16,946 bases of DNA from an uncultured Duganella sp. (GCA_946482635.1 CAMLSG010000110.1:1-16946), one strand, 5' to 3'; counted from the first letter of the stretch, positions 1 through 7,856 are shown. Made by a program: numbers and translations. The notes: generated by a model not told the origin, from the letters alone.

Positions 1-585
1 GGGCTGAACCTCGGGCTTGGCGACGCAATGAACCTTGGCTGGAAGCTTGCAGCGACATTGCATGGAACCGCTCCAGCCGATCTGCTTGACAGTTACGAAC
101 GCGAACGGCAACCGGAAGGCGCACGAATCCTCGACTGGTCCCGTGCGCAGGTAGCATTGATGCGTCCTGGCCCGAGTTCGCGTGCGCTGGAAGCGATCAT
201 CCGCGACTTGATTCAGACGGATGATGGCGCGACCTATTTCGCCGGGCGCGTTTGGGGCGTCGAAACCCGCTACGATCTCGGCGACGCTCACCCGCTGGCT
301 GGCCGTAGCGCGCCTGATTTCGAGCTTGCCGACGGAACGAGGTTGAACATGCACCTTCGAAAAGGGCAGGGGGTTTTGCTCGACTTCGATGGGGACGACT
401 CGCTCAAGGAGATTGCCGCTCGCTGGGGCGATAGCATTCGCTACGTCGCGAGTTCCGCAAAGGAGCGATTGGATCTAAGCGCGCTGGTGATACGTCCTGA
501 CGGTATCGTTGCCTGGGCCAGTGACTCCTCCAGCAAAAGAAGCAACGCTGCTGCCATTGCAGCCAGATGGTTTGGCAAACCATGA
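1..585 (+). CDS. FAD-dependent monooxygenase, C-terminal part (5' end outside window)
   Basis: The reading frame is open from base 1 and ends at TGA 583-585; the start lies upstream of the window. The first visible residues, GLNLGLGDAMNLGWKLA, are the third FAD-contact motif (GD...NLGWKLA) of class A flavoprotein aromatic hydroxylases of the PheA/TfdB, MhpA and rifampicin-monooxygenase group. After it come the usual SYERERQP segment and a C-terminal domain of about 100 residues (from roughly HPLAGRSAPDFEL) resembling the thioredoxin-like tail of these enzymes. Such proteins use NAD(P)H and O2 to hydroxylate aromatic substrates in the cytoplasm. The substrate cannot be told, because the N-terminal FAD and substrate domains are missing. 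It is unlikely to be operonic with the PEP-CTERM genes downstream. The family call is firm; the specific reaction is unknown. Confidence 0.85.
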   Translation, partial: GLNLGLGDAMNLGWKLAATLHGTAPADLLDSYERERQPEGARILDWSRAQVALMRPGPSSRALEAIIRDLIQTDDGATYFAGRVWGVETRYDLGDAHPLAGRSAPDFELADGTRLNMHLRKGQGVLLDFDGDDSLKEIAARWGDSIRYVASSAKERLDLSALVIRPDGIVAWASDSSSKRSNAAAIAARWFGKP

Positions 586-615
586 ATATGATTCACCCAT
601 TTTCTTACAAGACCT

Positions 616-960
616 ATGCAAACAATTTCAGACGAAGCTACCTGGATTAATGAACTTCCCCTTGAATGTCAGCTTCGATTCCTGGCCAGGCTAAGCTTTA
701 ACCTCACAGTAGCTGGACGAAACAGCTATGAGGTAGGTACAAATGAGCTTACTCATCCTTCTGAGCTTCGAAGGGTGAATGAAATTCAGCATCGAGTAAC
801 GGCCTGCCTGTCGCAGCTTTTAAATGGCGATTGCCCTGACGGCTTCGTGGCCTCAATGGCGAGCCTGGTACTGGCAAGCCAAGACGTTGAACTGGATAGC
901 CTGCTGCAATATAGCTGGGCTGAAGCAAAAAACCGATCGATCCCGATGGCGGCGCATTGA
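616..960 (+). CDS. Small hypothetical protein (114 aa)
   Basis: A 114-residue ORF from ATG 616 to TGA 958-960, beginning 30 bp after the monooxygenase stop. I do not recognise a named family. The protein is mostly helical in character, with no signal peptide or membrane segment. Residues ELPLECQLRFLARLSFNLTVAGRNSYE and the following HPSELRRVNEIQHRV read like a folded, conserved soluble protein rather than a chance frame. No good Shine-Dalgarno sequence is visible before the start (only ACAAGA), so expression may depend on coupling to the gene upstream. Base composition is lower than in neighbouring genes: 56 of 120 bases are G or C in 661-780 by hand count, against 45 of 60 in 8041-8100. That suggests acquired DNA. 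Function unknown. Confidence 0.6.
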   Translation: MQTISDEATWINELPLECQLRFLARLSFNLTVAGRNSYEVGTNELTHPSELRRVNEIQHRVTACLSQLLNGDCPDGFVASMASLVLASQDVELDSLLQYSWAEAKNRSIPMAAH

Positions 961-1144
961 CGCTGGCCTGCACCTTCAACCACGTAATGACCACGGGTAA
1001 CGAAAGCACATCGGTGAAATCCGGCAGGTAGACTGCGAAATAATTGCGAAAGTGTTACTGATTTGATGCAAGCGAGGACAACTTTGCGGTTATTGCGCTG
1101 GGGCGCGCTGACAGCCCCCAACCCAAACCTGTCGAGGTCCACCA

Positions 1145-1921
1145 ATGAACGTCTTGCATATCGTGCGGAAGGAACTGCTCGGTACCGCGCTTGCCGCTGC
1201 CTGCAGCATGGCGGCGGCCGATCCCAGTGTCGTTGCGGAGTCTCAAATCAGCAATCTGCAGTTTGGCGTGATCGACTTGACGCCGAGCGATGGCCAGGCG
1301 GCCGGCATTACCATCAATGGAGAGGAAGGCATGGTCAGCCGCTACCTTGTCGACCGCAGTCCCGGTGGGCTGGAACGCCATGACACTCGCTCCATCGCCA
1401 AGGGGATGAGCGAAACGGTCTTTTACACCTCTGGCCCGTCGTTCGCGGGATTCTCTTATGATCAGGTGGGCAGCATGAAAGCTGGCATCGCCGCGTATGA
1501 CAACCTGGCCGTCGGGGGAGATACCGGTGCGTCCGTTTTCCGTAACTATACCGTTACTATCGCGCCGCACAGCGTGCTCACAGTACGCGGTGAAGCCTCC
1601 ACTTCCATCGCCAGAACGGACGTGGGGACTTACGATTCCCTCGGTTACGTCTCTGCCGCTGCCCTGATCAAGACGTGGGAGGGAACTTTCACCGTGTTCC
1701 GCCACTTCGTGGATACCACCCCTGACAGCGGCGGGGACAGTTGGTCCGAGGACTTTTACCTGATGTATGCGAACTCCACGGACGACGACATCAAGGTGCT
1801 TGTCGACACATACGTTGCCGCCGCCGGCATGATCGTTTCATCGATTCCGGAACCTTCGGCTTATGCGATGTTTGCCGCAGGCTTGATGCTGTTGGGCGCA
1901 CTGCGCCGTCAATCGTGCTGA
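1145..1921 (+). CDS. PEP-CTERM sorting domain protein (first of tandem pair)
   Basis: A 258-residue exported protein. The N-terminus has a signal peptide (basic IVRKE, a hydrophobic run, probable cleavage near SMAAA/DPS). The C-terminus, about residues 234-258, is a textbook PEP-CTERM tail: IPEPSAYA, a short membrane helix, then RRQ. Such tails are cut and handled by an exosortase of the XrtA/EpsH type in the inner membrane; the mature proteins go to the envelope or exopolysaccharide. The middle is a Ser/Thr/Gly-rich, beta-looking domain starting with ISNLQFGVIDLTPSDG. GAGG at 1134-1137, seven bases before ATG 1145, supports the start. It is followed after 14 bp by a paralogue sharing the NLQFGV.DL.P.DG motif, the ANSTDD/ANTTDD motif and the tail. 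It ends in an unusual terminal Cys. No exosortase is in the window. Role beyond surface or matrix protein is unknown. Confidence 0.9.
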   Translation: MNVLHIVRKELLGTALAAACSMAAADPSVVAESQISNLQFGVIDLTPSDGQAAGITINGEEGMVSRYLVDRSPGGLERHDTRSIAKGMSETVFYTSGPSFAGFSYDQVGSMKAGIAAYDNLAVGGDTGASVFRNYTVTIAPHSVLTVRGEASTSIARTDVGTYDSLGYVSAAALIKTWEGTFTVFRHFVDTTPDSGGDSWSEDFYLMYANSTDDDIKVLVDTYVAAAGMIVSSIPEPSAYAMFAAGLMLLGALRRQSC

Positions 1922-1935
1922 CAAAGGGGATTGCG

Positions 1936-2718
1936 ATGAACCTCATTCCATCTTTCAGTAGCTTCCTGGCCGGTGCAATGCTGGCTCTTGTCGCGGCCAG
2001 CGCCGCCGCCGACGCGGGCGTCACCGCTACCGCGCGCGTTACGAACCTGCAGTTCGGCGTCCTCGATCTTCAGCCGGACGACGGTGTCGCCGCAAGCTTC
2101 CGTCCGGATGGCCTTTCCGGGGATCTCACGGTCGCGCTGAACACCCAAACCGACAGCCGTCATGTCACCGGGACTGCGAACGATATTCTTGGCCTGGCGA
2201 CAGCGCATTCGTCCGCGCAAGCCATGTATGGCATGACTGGATCCATCGGAGCCGTTTCGGATGCCCACAGCGATCTTGGCCCGGGCGGCAAGGCGAACGC
2301 ATGGCTGGATCAGCGCTTTGGGTTCTTCCTCGCACCTAACGCTGCCTTGACCGTCGCCGGCACGGCCGAATACTCGGTCATCCGCCAGGACCCCGACTTT
2401 TCGGTTTCCTGGGGCAAGGCCGGCACGCTGATCGAAATGCGCTCCGCTGGACAGCCGGAGTTGTGGACTTACCTGGCGCGGACCGTCGAGCTGGCGACAG
2501 GCGCAGGCAGCACCAATGTGGAGAATTTCTGGCTGGGCTTTGCCAATACCACGGACGACGAAATCTATGTAGACCTGTCGTTCGAGTTCGCGGCACAGAC
2601 CGCGGTTGGCACCATCCCGATTCCCGAGCCGTTCAGCTATGCCATGCTGGCTGCAGGCCTGGCCCTGTTGGGCGTGGTGAAACAACGCAGCGTTCGCAGG
2701 GCAGGCGAGGCACGCTAG
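1936..2718 (+). CDS. PEP-CTERM sorting domain protein (second of tandem pair)
   Basis: A 260-residue paralogue of the preceding gene. I chose ATG 1936 although the frame is open further upstream: AAAGGGGA at 1922-1929 is a good ribosome site six bases before it, and the protein then begins with a clean signal peptide (MNLIPSFSSFLAGAMLALVAASAAA/DAG). The mature part opens with VTNLQFGVLDLQPDDG, matching ISNLQFGVIDLTPSDG in the first copy, and both contain a WLGFANTTDD / YLMYANSTDD segment near residue 200. The tail from about residue 229 is IPEPFSYAMLAAGLALLG followed by basic residues, the PEP-CTERM exosortase signal. The two genes probably form one transcript made by tandem duplication and strong divergence. 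The TAG stop overlaps the gabD stop on the other strand. Confidence 0.9.
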   Translation: MNLIPSFSSFLAGAMLALVAASAAADAGVTATARVTNLQFGVLDLQPDDGVAASFRPDGLSGDLTVALNTQTDSRHVTGTANDILGLATAHSSAQAMYGMTGSIGAVSDAHSDLGPGGKANAWLDQRFGFFLAPNAALTVAGTAEYSVIRQDPDFSVSWGKAGTLIEMRSAGQPELWTYLARTVELATGAGSTNVENFWLGFANTTDDEIYVDLSFEFAAQTAVGTIPIPEPFSYAMLAAGLALLGVVKQRSVRRAGEAR

Positions 2719-4169
2719 ATGCCGCCCATGCAGATGTATTTGATGACGAGGTAGTCGTCGATGCCGTGCGTCGAGCCTTCGCGGCCAAGGCCCGATTGCT
2801 TGACGCCGCCGAATGGTGCGATTTCGGTCGAGATCAGGCCGGTGTTCACGCCCACCATGCCACTCTCCAAGCCTTCGGCCACGCGCCAGATACGGCCGAT
2901 ATCGCGCGAGTAGAAGTATGCTGCGAGCCCGAACTCGGTGTCGTTAGCCAGCGCTACGGCTTCCTCGTCGGTTTTGAAGCGGAACAGCGGCGCCAACGGG
3001 CCAAAGGTCTCTTCGCGCGCAACCAGCATGTCGGCGTTCACGTCGGCCAGCACGGTTGGCTGGAAGAAGCTGTGGCCCAGGTCATGCCGCTTGCCGCCTA
3101 ACAGCAAGCGTGCGCCTTTGCCAACGGCATCGGCGATATGCTCTTCCACCTTGACGACGGCCTTCTCCTCGATCAGCGGGCCTTGCGTTACGCCGTCATC
3201 GGCGCCGTTGCCGACTTTGAGTTTGCGTACAGCCTCCACCAGCTTCGACGCGAAGGAGTCGTACACGCCATCCTGCACGTAGATGCGGTTCGCGCATACG
3301 CAGGTTTGGCCGGCGTTGCGGTATTTGGATGCGATTGCACCTTCCACCGCCGCGTCCAGGTCGGCATCATCGAATACGATGAAAGGCGCATTGCCGCCAA
3401 GTTCCAGCGACAGTTTCTTGATCGTCGGTGCGCACTGTTCCATCAGCAGGCGGCCGACTGCCGTCGAACCGGTGAAACTCAATTTGCGCACGATTGGGTT
3501 GGAGGTCATCTCGCCGCCGATCTCGCGCGATGCGCCGGTGATCACGCTGAATACGCCTGCCGGTACGCCGGCGCGTTCCGCCAGCACGGCCAATGCCAAC
3601 GCGGAGAAGGGCGTGAGTTCCGCCGGCTTCACCACCATTGGGCAACCCGCGGCAAGCGCCGGTCCGGCTTTGCGCGTGATCATCGCGGCCGGGAAGTTCC
3701 ACGGCGTGATCGCCGCACTGACGCCAATTGGCTCACGTGTAACCACAACGCGCTTGTCGGGCCATGGCGACGCCAGGGTTTCGCCGGCGATACGCTTGGC
3801 CTCTTCGCCAAACCATTCGATGAAGGATGCGGCATAAGTGATTTCGCCTTTGGATTCTGCCAGCGGCTTGCCTTGTTCCGCCGTCATCAGCGAGGCCAGG
3901 TCGTCGGCATTGGCGAGGATCAGGTCATTCCATTTGCGCAGGATGGCGGCGCGTGCCTTGGCCGGTTTCTTGCGCCATTCGGGCCATGCGGCATTGGCGG
4001 CTTCGATGGCGCGGCGAGTTTCGGCGGTGCCCATTTTCGGCACGGTGCCAAGGGTTTCGCCGGTGGCGGGATTGGTGACGCTGATGGTTGCGCCCCCGTC
4101 GGCATCGCACCATTGGCCAGCGATAAAGCACTGTTGGCGCAGAAGGCTGGGATCTTTCAGGGTCAGCAT
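2715..4169 (-). CDS. gabD: NAD(P)-dependent succinate-semialdehyde dehydrogenase
   Basis: A 484-residue aldehyde dehydrogenase, the usual length for GabD (E. coli about 482). It oxidises succinate semialdehyde to succinate, the last step from GABA into the TCA cycle, in the cytoplasm. Visible landmarks: ITPWNFP at 154-160, the cofactor lysine in VVKPAELTPFSA (K181), FTGSTAVGR at 232-240, catalytic Glu256 in LELGGN, and nucleophile Cys290 in GQTCVCANR. The second Cys (292) matches the C-x-C pair of GabD-type enzymes, which supports this assignment over other aldehyde dehydrogenases. A strong ribosome site, GGAGGT at 4180-4175, lies five bases before ATG. The gene is divergent from the putrescine operon, which makes GABA, so the two units form one pathway. 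Its stop overlaps the PEP-CTERM gene stop by four bases. Confidence 0.93.
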   Translation of the reverse strand: MLTLKDPSLLRQQCFIAGQWCDADGGATISVTNPATGETLGTVPKMGTAETRRAIEAANAAWPEWRKKPAKARAAILRKWNDLILANADDLASLMTAEQGKPLAESKGEITYAASFIEWFGEEAKRIAGETLASPWPDKRVVVTREPIGVSAAITPWNFPAAMITRKAGPALAAGCPMVVKPAELTPFSALALAVLAERAGVPAGVFSVITGASREIGGEMTSNPIVRKLSFTGSTAVGRLLMEQCAPTIKKLSLELGGNAPFIVFDDADLDAAVEGAIASKYRNAGQTCVCANRIYVQDGVYDSFASKLVEAVRKLKVGNGADDGVTQGPLIEEKAVVKVEEHIADAVGKGARLLLGGKRHDLGHSFFQPTVLADVNADMLVAREETFGPLAPLFRFKTDEEAVALANDTEFGLAAYFYSRDIGRIWRVAEGLESGMVGVNTGLISTEIAPFGGVKQSGLGREGSTHGIDDYLVIKYICMGGI

Positions 4170-4193
4170 GATTCACCTCCAAAGTAAAAAACC

Positions 4194-4207
4194 AGTATAC
4201 CGGGTAT
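4194..4207 (-). promoter_or_regulatory. Candidate gabD -10 box with overlapping short palindrome
   Basis: Read on the minus strand, 4199-4194 is TATACT, a good -10 box, 25 bases upstream of the gabD ATG. No convincing -35 hexamer lies 15-19 bases further upstream. It overlaps the small palindrome ATACC-G-GGTAT at 4197-4207, which could be an activator or repressor half of the divergent control region. This is motif reading only. Confidence 0.3.
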
Positions 4208-4219
4208 CACGCTGCACGG

Positions 4220-4248
4220 TTGCCACATTCCAAAATTGGGAATAAGAT
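4220..4248 (+). promoter_or_regulatory. Sigma70-type promoter for the puuD-puuA-spuC-puuC operon with operator-like dyad in the spacer
   Basis: TTGCCA (4220-4225, 5 of 6 to TTGACA) and TAAGAT (4243-4248, 4 of 6 to TATAAT) are separated by exactly 17 bases. The dyad ATTCCAAAATTGGGAAT at 4227-4243 fills the spacer: centred on 4235, seven of eight base pairs match. Transcription would begin near 4255, about 30 bases before the puuD ATG. A repressor bound here would block RNA polymerase, which fits a substrate-induced catabolic operon. Promoter and operator are inferred. Confidence 0.5.
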
Positions 4249-4285
4249 CAAGCTGCACACTGATAGTTACCGAAAAAAACTAAAC

Positions 4286-5041
4286 ATGCGCCGCCCCATC
4301 GTACTGGTCCCCGCCTGCAGCCAGAATAAAGGCTCCCATCCCAGCTACGCCGCTCAAAACAAATACGTTGATGCGGTGGCTGTGGGAGCGCGCTGCCAGC
4401 CGTTGTTAGTTCCTCCCTTGGGCGACAACACGGATATTGAAAGCCTGCTTGGCATCGCCAACGGCATCATGCTGACCGGCGCTGCCTCCAATTTGCAGGC
4501 AAGCCTGTATGGGCAGGAAACCCTTGACCCCTCGCTGCCGGAAGATCACGCGCGCGATGCGACCACTTTGCCGCTGATTCGCGCTGCGCTGATGCACGGC
4601 ATTCCGATCCTGGCGATTTGCCGCGGGTTCCAGGAAGTGAATGTGGCGCTGGGCGGAACGCTGCATCAATCCGTGCACACGGTTCCAGGCTACTTTGACC
4701 ATCGCGAAGACAAGACGCAATCGCTTGAGCAGCAATACGCAGCGGCCCATCGCGTCAAACTTGAAAAGGGTGGCTTGCTGGCGCATATCCTCGATGGTGC
4801 TAGCGAAATACAAGTGAATTCGCTGCACGGGCAGGGCATTGACCGCCTGGCGCCGGGCTTGCAAGTCGAGGCATGTTCCGACGATGGCCTGATCGAAGCT
4901 TATTCCATCGCGGCTTCTCCTTCGTTCGCGCTGGCGGTGCAATGGCACCCCGAATGGCGCGTCGAAGAGAACCGCGATTCCATGCGCATGTTCAGCGCAT
5001 TCGGCCTTGCATGCCGCGTGCATAGGGATCGCATTCCTTAG
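4286..5041 (+). CDS. puuD: Gamma-glutamyl-gamma-aminobutyrate hydrolase family protein (class I glutamine amidotransferase-like)
   Basis: A 251-residue protein, the length of E. coli PuuD (254). It is expected to hydrolyse gamma-glutamyl-GABA to glutamate plus GABA in the cytoplasm, the last step of the gamma-glutamylated putrescine pathway. The catalytic triad of the glutamine-amidotransferase fold is visible: Cys112 in AICRGFQEVN, and His221 and Glu223 in VQWHPEW. The family motifs GIMLTGA and VNSLHGQ are also present. The frame could begin at TTG 4220, but that triplet is part of the best -35 box, and the family starts with a beta strand like RRPIVLVPA, so ATG 4286 is preferred even though its ribosome site is weak. 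It is first in an operon with puuA-, spuC- and puuC-like genes. The gene symbol is by family and context. Confidence 0.88.
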   Translation: MRRPIVLVPACSQNKGSHPSYAAQNKYVDAVAVGARCQPLLVPPLGDNTDIESLLGIANGIMLTGAASNLQASLYGQETLDPSLPEDHARDATTLPLIRAALMHGIPILAICRGFQEVNVALGGTLHQSVHTVPGYFDHREDKTQSLEQQYAAAHRVKLEKGGLLAHILDGASEIQVNSLHGQGIDRLAPGLQVEACSDDGLIEAYSIAASPSFALAVQWHPEWRVEENRDSMRMFSAFGLACRVHRDRIP

Positions 5042-5090
5042 GTGGCTTTCCTTCAGTAGTGCTGTTTTCTAAACTACCTGAGAGGAAGCT

Positions 5091-6461
5091 ATGGCAATCC
5101 GCGAAAATTTCAGTTACACCGACATGGACGAGTGGCTCAATGAAAAGCGAGTCACCGAGATCGAATGCCTGGTCCCTGACCTGACCGGCGTCGCGCGCGG
5201 GAAGATTCTCCCACGCGGCAAATTCACCCAGGAGCGCGGCATGCGCATTCCTGAGGCGGTGCTCGGCATGACCGTCACCGGTAATTATCCGACCGAGGAT
5301 GATGCCTACGACCGCGCCATCTCCAGCACCGACCGCGACATGATCCTGAAGGCCGACCCTACCACCATCACCATGGTGCCGTGGGCGGTCGACCCGACGG
5401 CGCAAGTGATCCACGACTGCTATTTCAGCGACGGCCGCCTCGTCGATTTCGCTCCGCGCTCGGTATTGCGCCGCGTGTTGAAACTGTTCGAGGACAAAGG
5501 CTGGAAACCGGTCGTTGCGCCGGAACTTGAGTTCTACCTGACCGACAAGAATTCCGACCCCGACCTGCCGCTGAAGGCGCCGATTGGCCGCAGCGGCCGC
5601 GCCGAAACCAGCCGCCAGGTGTACAGCATCGACGCGGTGAACGAGTTCGACCCGCTGTTCGAGGACATCTACGATTACTGTGACCTGATGGGCCTCGACG
5701 TGGACACCCTGATTCACGAAATCGGCGCCGGCCAGATGGAGATCAACTTCCTGCATGGCGAGCCACTTGGCCTGGCCGACAAGGTGTTCTTCTTCAAGCG
5801 CACCTTGCGAGAGGCGGCATTGAAGCATCATATGTACGCCACCTTCATGGCCAAGCCGATGGCAGGCGAACCGGGATCGGCCATGCACATCCACCAGAGC
5901 GTGGTCGATGCGCGCAGCGGCTGGAACATCTTCAGCAACCAGGATGGTTCACCATCGCAGCTGTTCAAAGCTTATATCGGCGGCCTGCAGCGTTATATGC
6001 CGAGCGCATTGGCGATCGTTGCGCCGTATGTGAATTCCTATCGCCGGCTGGTGCGTCACACGGCGGCGCCGATCAACATCCAGTGGGGCATGGATAATCG
6101 CACCGTCGGCTTCCGCGTTCCGGAGTCGGGAGTGCAGGATCGTCGCGTTGAGAACCGCATCATTGGCGCCGACGCCAATCCTTACCTGGCGCTGGCAGTG
6201 ACGCTGGCTTGCGGCTATCTCGGGATGACTGAATCGCTCGAACCTACCGCGCCGACCACCGGCAGTGCGTATGAAATGAAATACGAACTGCCGCAAGGCT
6301 TGCCGGAAGCGCTGAAGATACTTCGTGGCGAAGACAAGCTGCGTTTCGTGCTGGGCGAGCGCTTCATCGACGTCTATGCCGCCATCAAGGACCTGGAGCA
6401 CCAGGAGTTCATGACCGTCATCAGCCCGTGGGAGCGCGAGCACCTGCTGCTGCACGTATGA
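5091..6461 (+). CDS. puuA: Gamma-glutamylputrescine synthetase (glutamine synthetase family)
   Basis: A 456-residue glutamine-synthetase-like enzyme. The family ligates the gamma-carboxyl of glutamate to an amine with ATP; here putrescine or another polyamine is the likely acceptor, giving gamma-glutamylputrescine. An N-terminal beta-grasp domain (about 1-110, with the DLTGVARGK motif) precedes the catalytic domain. Metal ligands are visible at E145/E147 (PELEFYL), E210 and E217 (HEIGAGQMEINF) and H266 (MHIHQS); later NRTVGFRVP carries the ATP/glutamate arginines and ADANPYLALA is typical. It is a little shorter than housekeeping GlnA (about 470), and the adenylylation tyrosine segment of GlnA is absent. 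That and the neighbours argue against true glutamine synthetase. GAGAGGAA at 5080-5087 supports ATG 5091. Exact polyamine substrate is uncertain. Confidence 0.88.
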   Translation: MAIRENFSYTDMDEWLNEKRVTEIECLVPDLTGVARGKILPRGKFTQERGMRIPEAVLGMTVTGNYPTEDDAYDRAISSTDRDMILKADPTTITMVPWAVDPTAQVIHDCYFSDGRLVDFAPRSVLRRVLKLFEDKGWKPVVAPELEFYLTDKNSDPDLPLKAPIGRSGRAETSRQVYSIDAVNEFDPLFEDIYDYCDLMGLDVDTLIHEIGAGQMEINFLHGEPLGLADKVFFFKRTLREAALKHHMYATFMAKPMAGEPGSAMHIHQSVVDARSGWNIFSNQDGSPSQLFKAYIGGLQRYMPSALAIVAPYVNSYRRLVRHTAAPINIQWGMDNRTVGFRVPESGVQDRRVENRIIGADANPYLALAVTLACGYLGMTESLEPTAPTTGSAYEMKYELPQGLPEALKILRGEDKLRFVLGERFIDVYAAIKDLEHQEFMTVISPWEREHLLLHV

Positions 6462-6471
6462 AGGGGCGATC

Positions 6472-7854
6472 ATGGACGATACCAAAACACTCCAGGCGCG
6501 CGACCACGCGCATTACCTGCATCCGTTCACCGACCACAAGGCGTTAGGAGAGCGCGGCGTACGCGTGATGGTGCGCGGCGAAGGAATCTACCTCTGGGAC
6601 TCGGAAGGCAAGAAAATCCTGGACGGCATGTCCGGCCTGTGGTGCGTGAACGTCGGCTACGGCCGTCACAGCATCTCAAAGGCCGTGTTCGACCAGATGG
6701 AAACGCTGCCGTTCTATAACAGTTTCTTCAACACGACCAACGTGCCGGCTGTGACGCTGGCCGCCAAGCTGGCGGAGATTGCGCCGCCTGGTTTCAAGCA
6801 TGTGTTCTTCACAGGCTCGGGCTCGGAGGCAAACGACACCAATGTGCGCATGGTGCGCCGCTATTGGGACTTGAAGGGCCAGCCGCACCGCCACACCATC
6901 ATCAGCCGCTTCAACGCCTACCACGGCAGCACCATGGCTGGCGCCTCGCTTGGCGGCATGGAAGGCATGCATGCGCAGGGCGGCTTGCCGATTCCCGGCA
7001 TTGTGCACATCCGCCAGCCGAACTACCTCGAGTCGGGACGCGGCATGTCGGAAGACGAATTCGGCATCGAGGCCGCATCGTGGCTGGAGCAGAAGATACT
7101 GGACGTTGGCCCGGAAAAGGTAGCGGCGTTTATCGGCGAGCCGATCCAGGGCGCGGGCGGCGTTGTGATCCCGCCGCGCACATACTGGCCGGAGATCCAG
7201 CGCATCTGCGACAAGTACGGCATTCTCCTGATCGCCGACGAAGTCATCACCGGCTTCGGCCGCACCGGCCGCATGTTCGCTTGCGAGTATTTCGACTTCA
7301 AGCCGGACCTGATTACCTTCGCCAAGGGCGTCACCTCGGGCTATATCCCGCTTGGTGGCGTGCTGGTCGGCGAGCGCGTGGCGGAGGTGCTGATCGGGCA
7401 GGGCGGCGAGTTCGCGCACGGCTTTACTTACTCCGGCCACCCTGTCGCGTGTGCTGCGGCGCTTGAGACGATTCGTATCATCGAAGAAGAAAAGCTGGTG
7501 CAGCGCGTGGCCGAAGATACCGGCCCATACCTTGCGCAGCGTTTCGCCACGCTCGGCGACCATCCGCTGGTTGGCTATGCCAATAGCTGCGGCTTCGTCG
7601 CAGGCCTGAACCTCGTGCGGCGCAAGGGCCCGACAATACATGGCCACGAGTACTTCGATCCGAAGCTGGAAGTGGGCATGGTGTGCCGCGGCTATATGTT
7701 CAACAACGGCATGATCATGCGCGCGGTGGGCGACCGGATGATCATTGCACCGCCGCTGGTCATGACGCGCGAGCAGATCGATGAAATGGTGGCGCTGATC
7801 CGGCGCTGCCTTGACGATACCTATGCGGACCTGCAGCAGAGAGGATGGATGTAG
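6472..7854 (+). CDS. spuC: Class III aminotransferase, putrescine/polyamine:pyruvate type
   Basis: A 460-residue PLP-dependent omega-aminotransferase. Related enzymes (SpuC of Pseudomonas, beta-alanine:pyruvate aminotransferase) move the terminal amino group of putrescine, or of similar amines, to pyruvate. Landmarks: SGSGSEAND at 115-122 binds the PLP phosphate, YHGST at 150-154, GEPIQGAGG at 222-230, Asp256 in IADEVITGFGRTG contacts the pyridine nitrogen, and Lys285 in FAKGVTSGY is the Schiff-base lysine. The start follows the puuA stop by 10 bases with AGGGGCG as ribosome site. In this operon it stands where the FAD oxidase PuuB would be expected. It may deaminate putrescine directly, deaminate gamma-glutamylputrescine, or act as the GABA aminotransferase that feeds gabD. 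Symbol by similarity of family; substrate not settled. Confidence 0.8.
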   Translation: MDDTKTLQARDHAHYLHPFTDHKALGERGVRVMVRGEGIYLWDSEGKKILDGMSGLWCVNVGYGRHSISKAVFDQMETLPFYNSFFNTTNVPAVTLAAKLAEIAPPGFKHVFFTGSGSEANDTNVRMVRRYWDLKGQPHRHTIISRFNAYHGSTMAGASLGGMEGMHAQGGLPIPGIVHIRQPNYLESGRGMSEDEFGIEAASWLEQKILDVGPEKVAAFIGEPIQGAGGVVIPPRTYWPEIQRICDKYGILLIADEVITGFGRTGRMFACEYFDFKPDLITFAKGVTSGYIPLGGVLVGERVAEVLIGQGGEFAHGFTYSGHPVACAAALETIRIIEEEKLVQRVAEDTGPYLAQRFATLGDHPLVGYANSCGFVAGLNLVRRKGPTIHGHEYFDPKLEVGMVCRGYMFNNGMIMRAVGDRMIIAPPLVMTREQIDEMVALIRRCLDDTYADLQQRGWM

Positions 7855-7856
7855 CC

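Noticed and set aside
1022..1144. Promoter for the PEP-CTERM pair (TTGCGA at 1044-1049)
   Set aside because: No -10 box at suitable spacing; a promoter is likely in this gap but cannot be placed.
1741..1935. Upstream extension of the second PEP-CTERM gene
   Set aside because: It overlaps the first PEP-CTERM gene in another frame and would hide the signal peptide; ATG 1936 has a good ribosome site.
4220..4285. TTG start adding 22 residues to the PuuD-like protein
   Set aside because: The TTG forms the best -35 box, and the extra residues (KIGNKIKLHTDSYRKK) are not typical of the family.
5054..5080. Possible hairpin between puuD and puuA (GTAGT...ACTAC)
   Set aside because: Only five paired bases around a 12-base loop, and no U-run; too weak to call a terminator or attenuator.
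5091..6461. Housekeeping glutamine synthetase GlnA
   Set aside because: No adenylylation segment, and it lies in a putrescine operon; the gamma-glutamylpolyamine synthetase assignment fits better.
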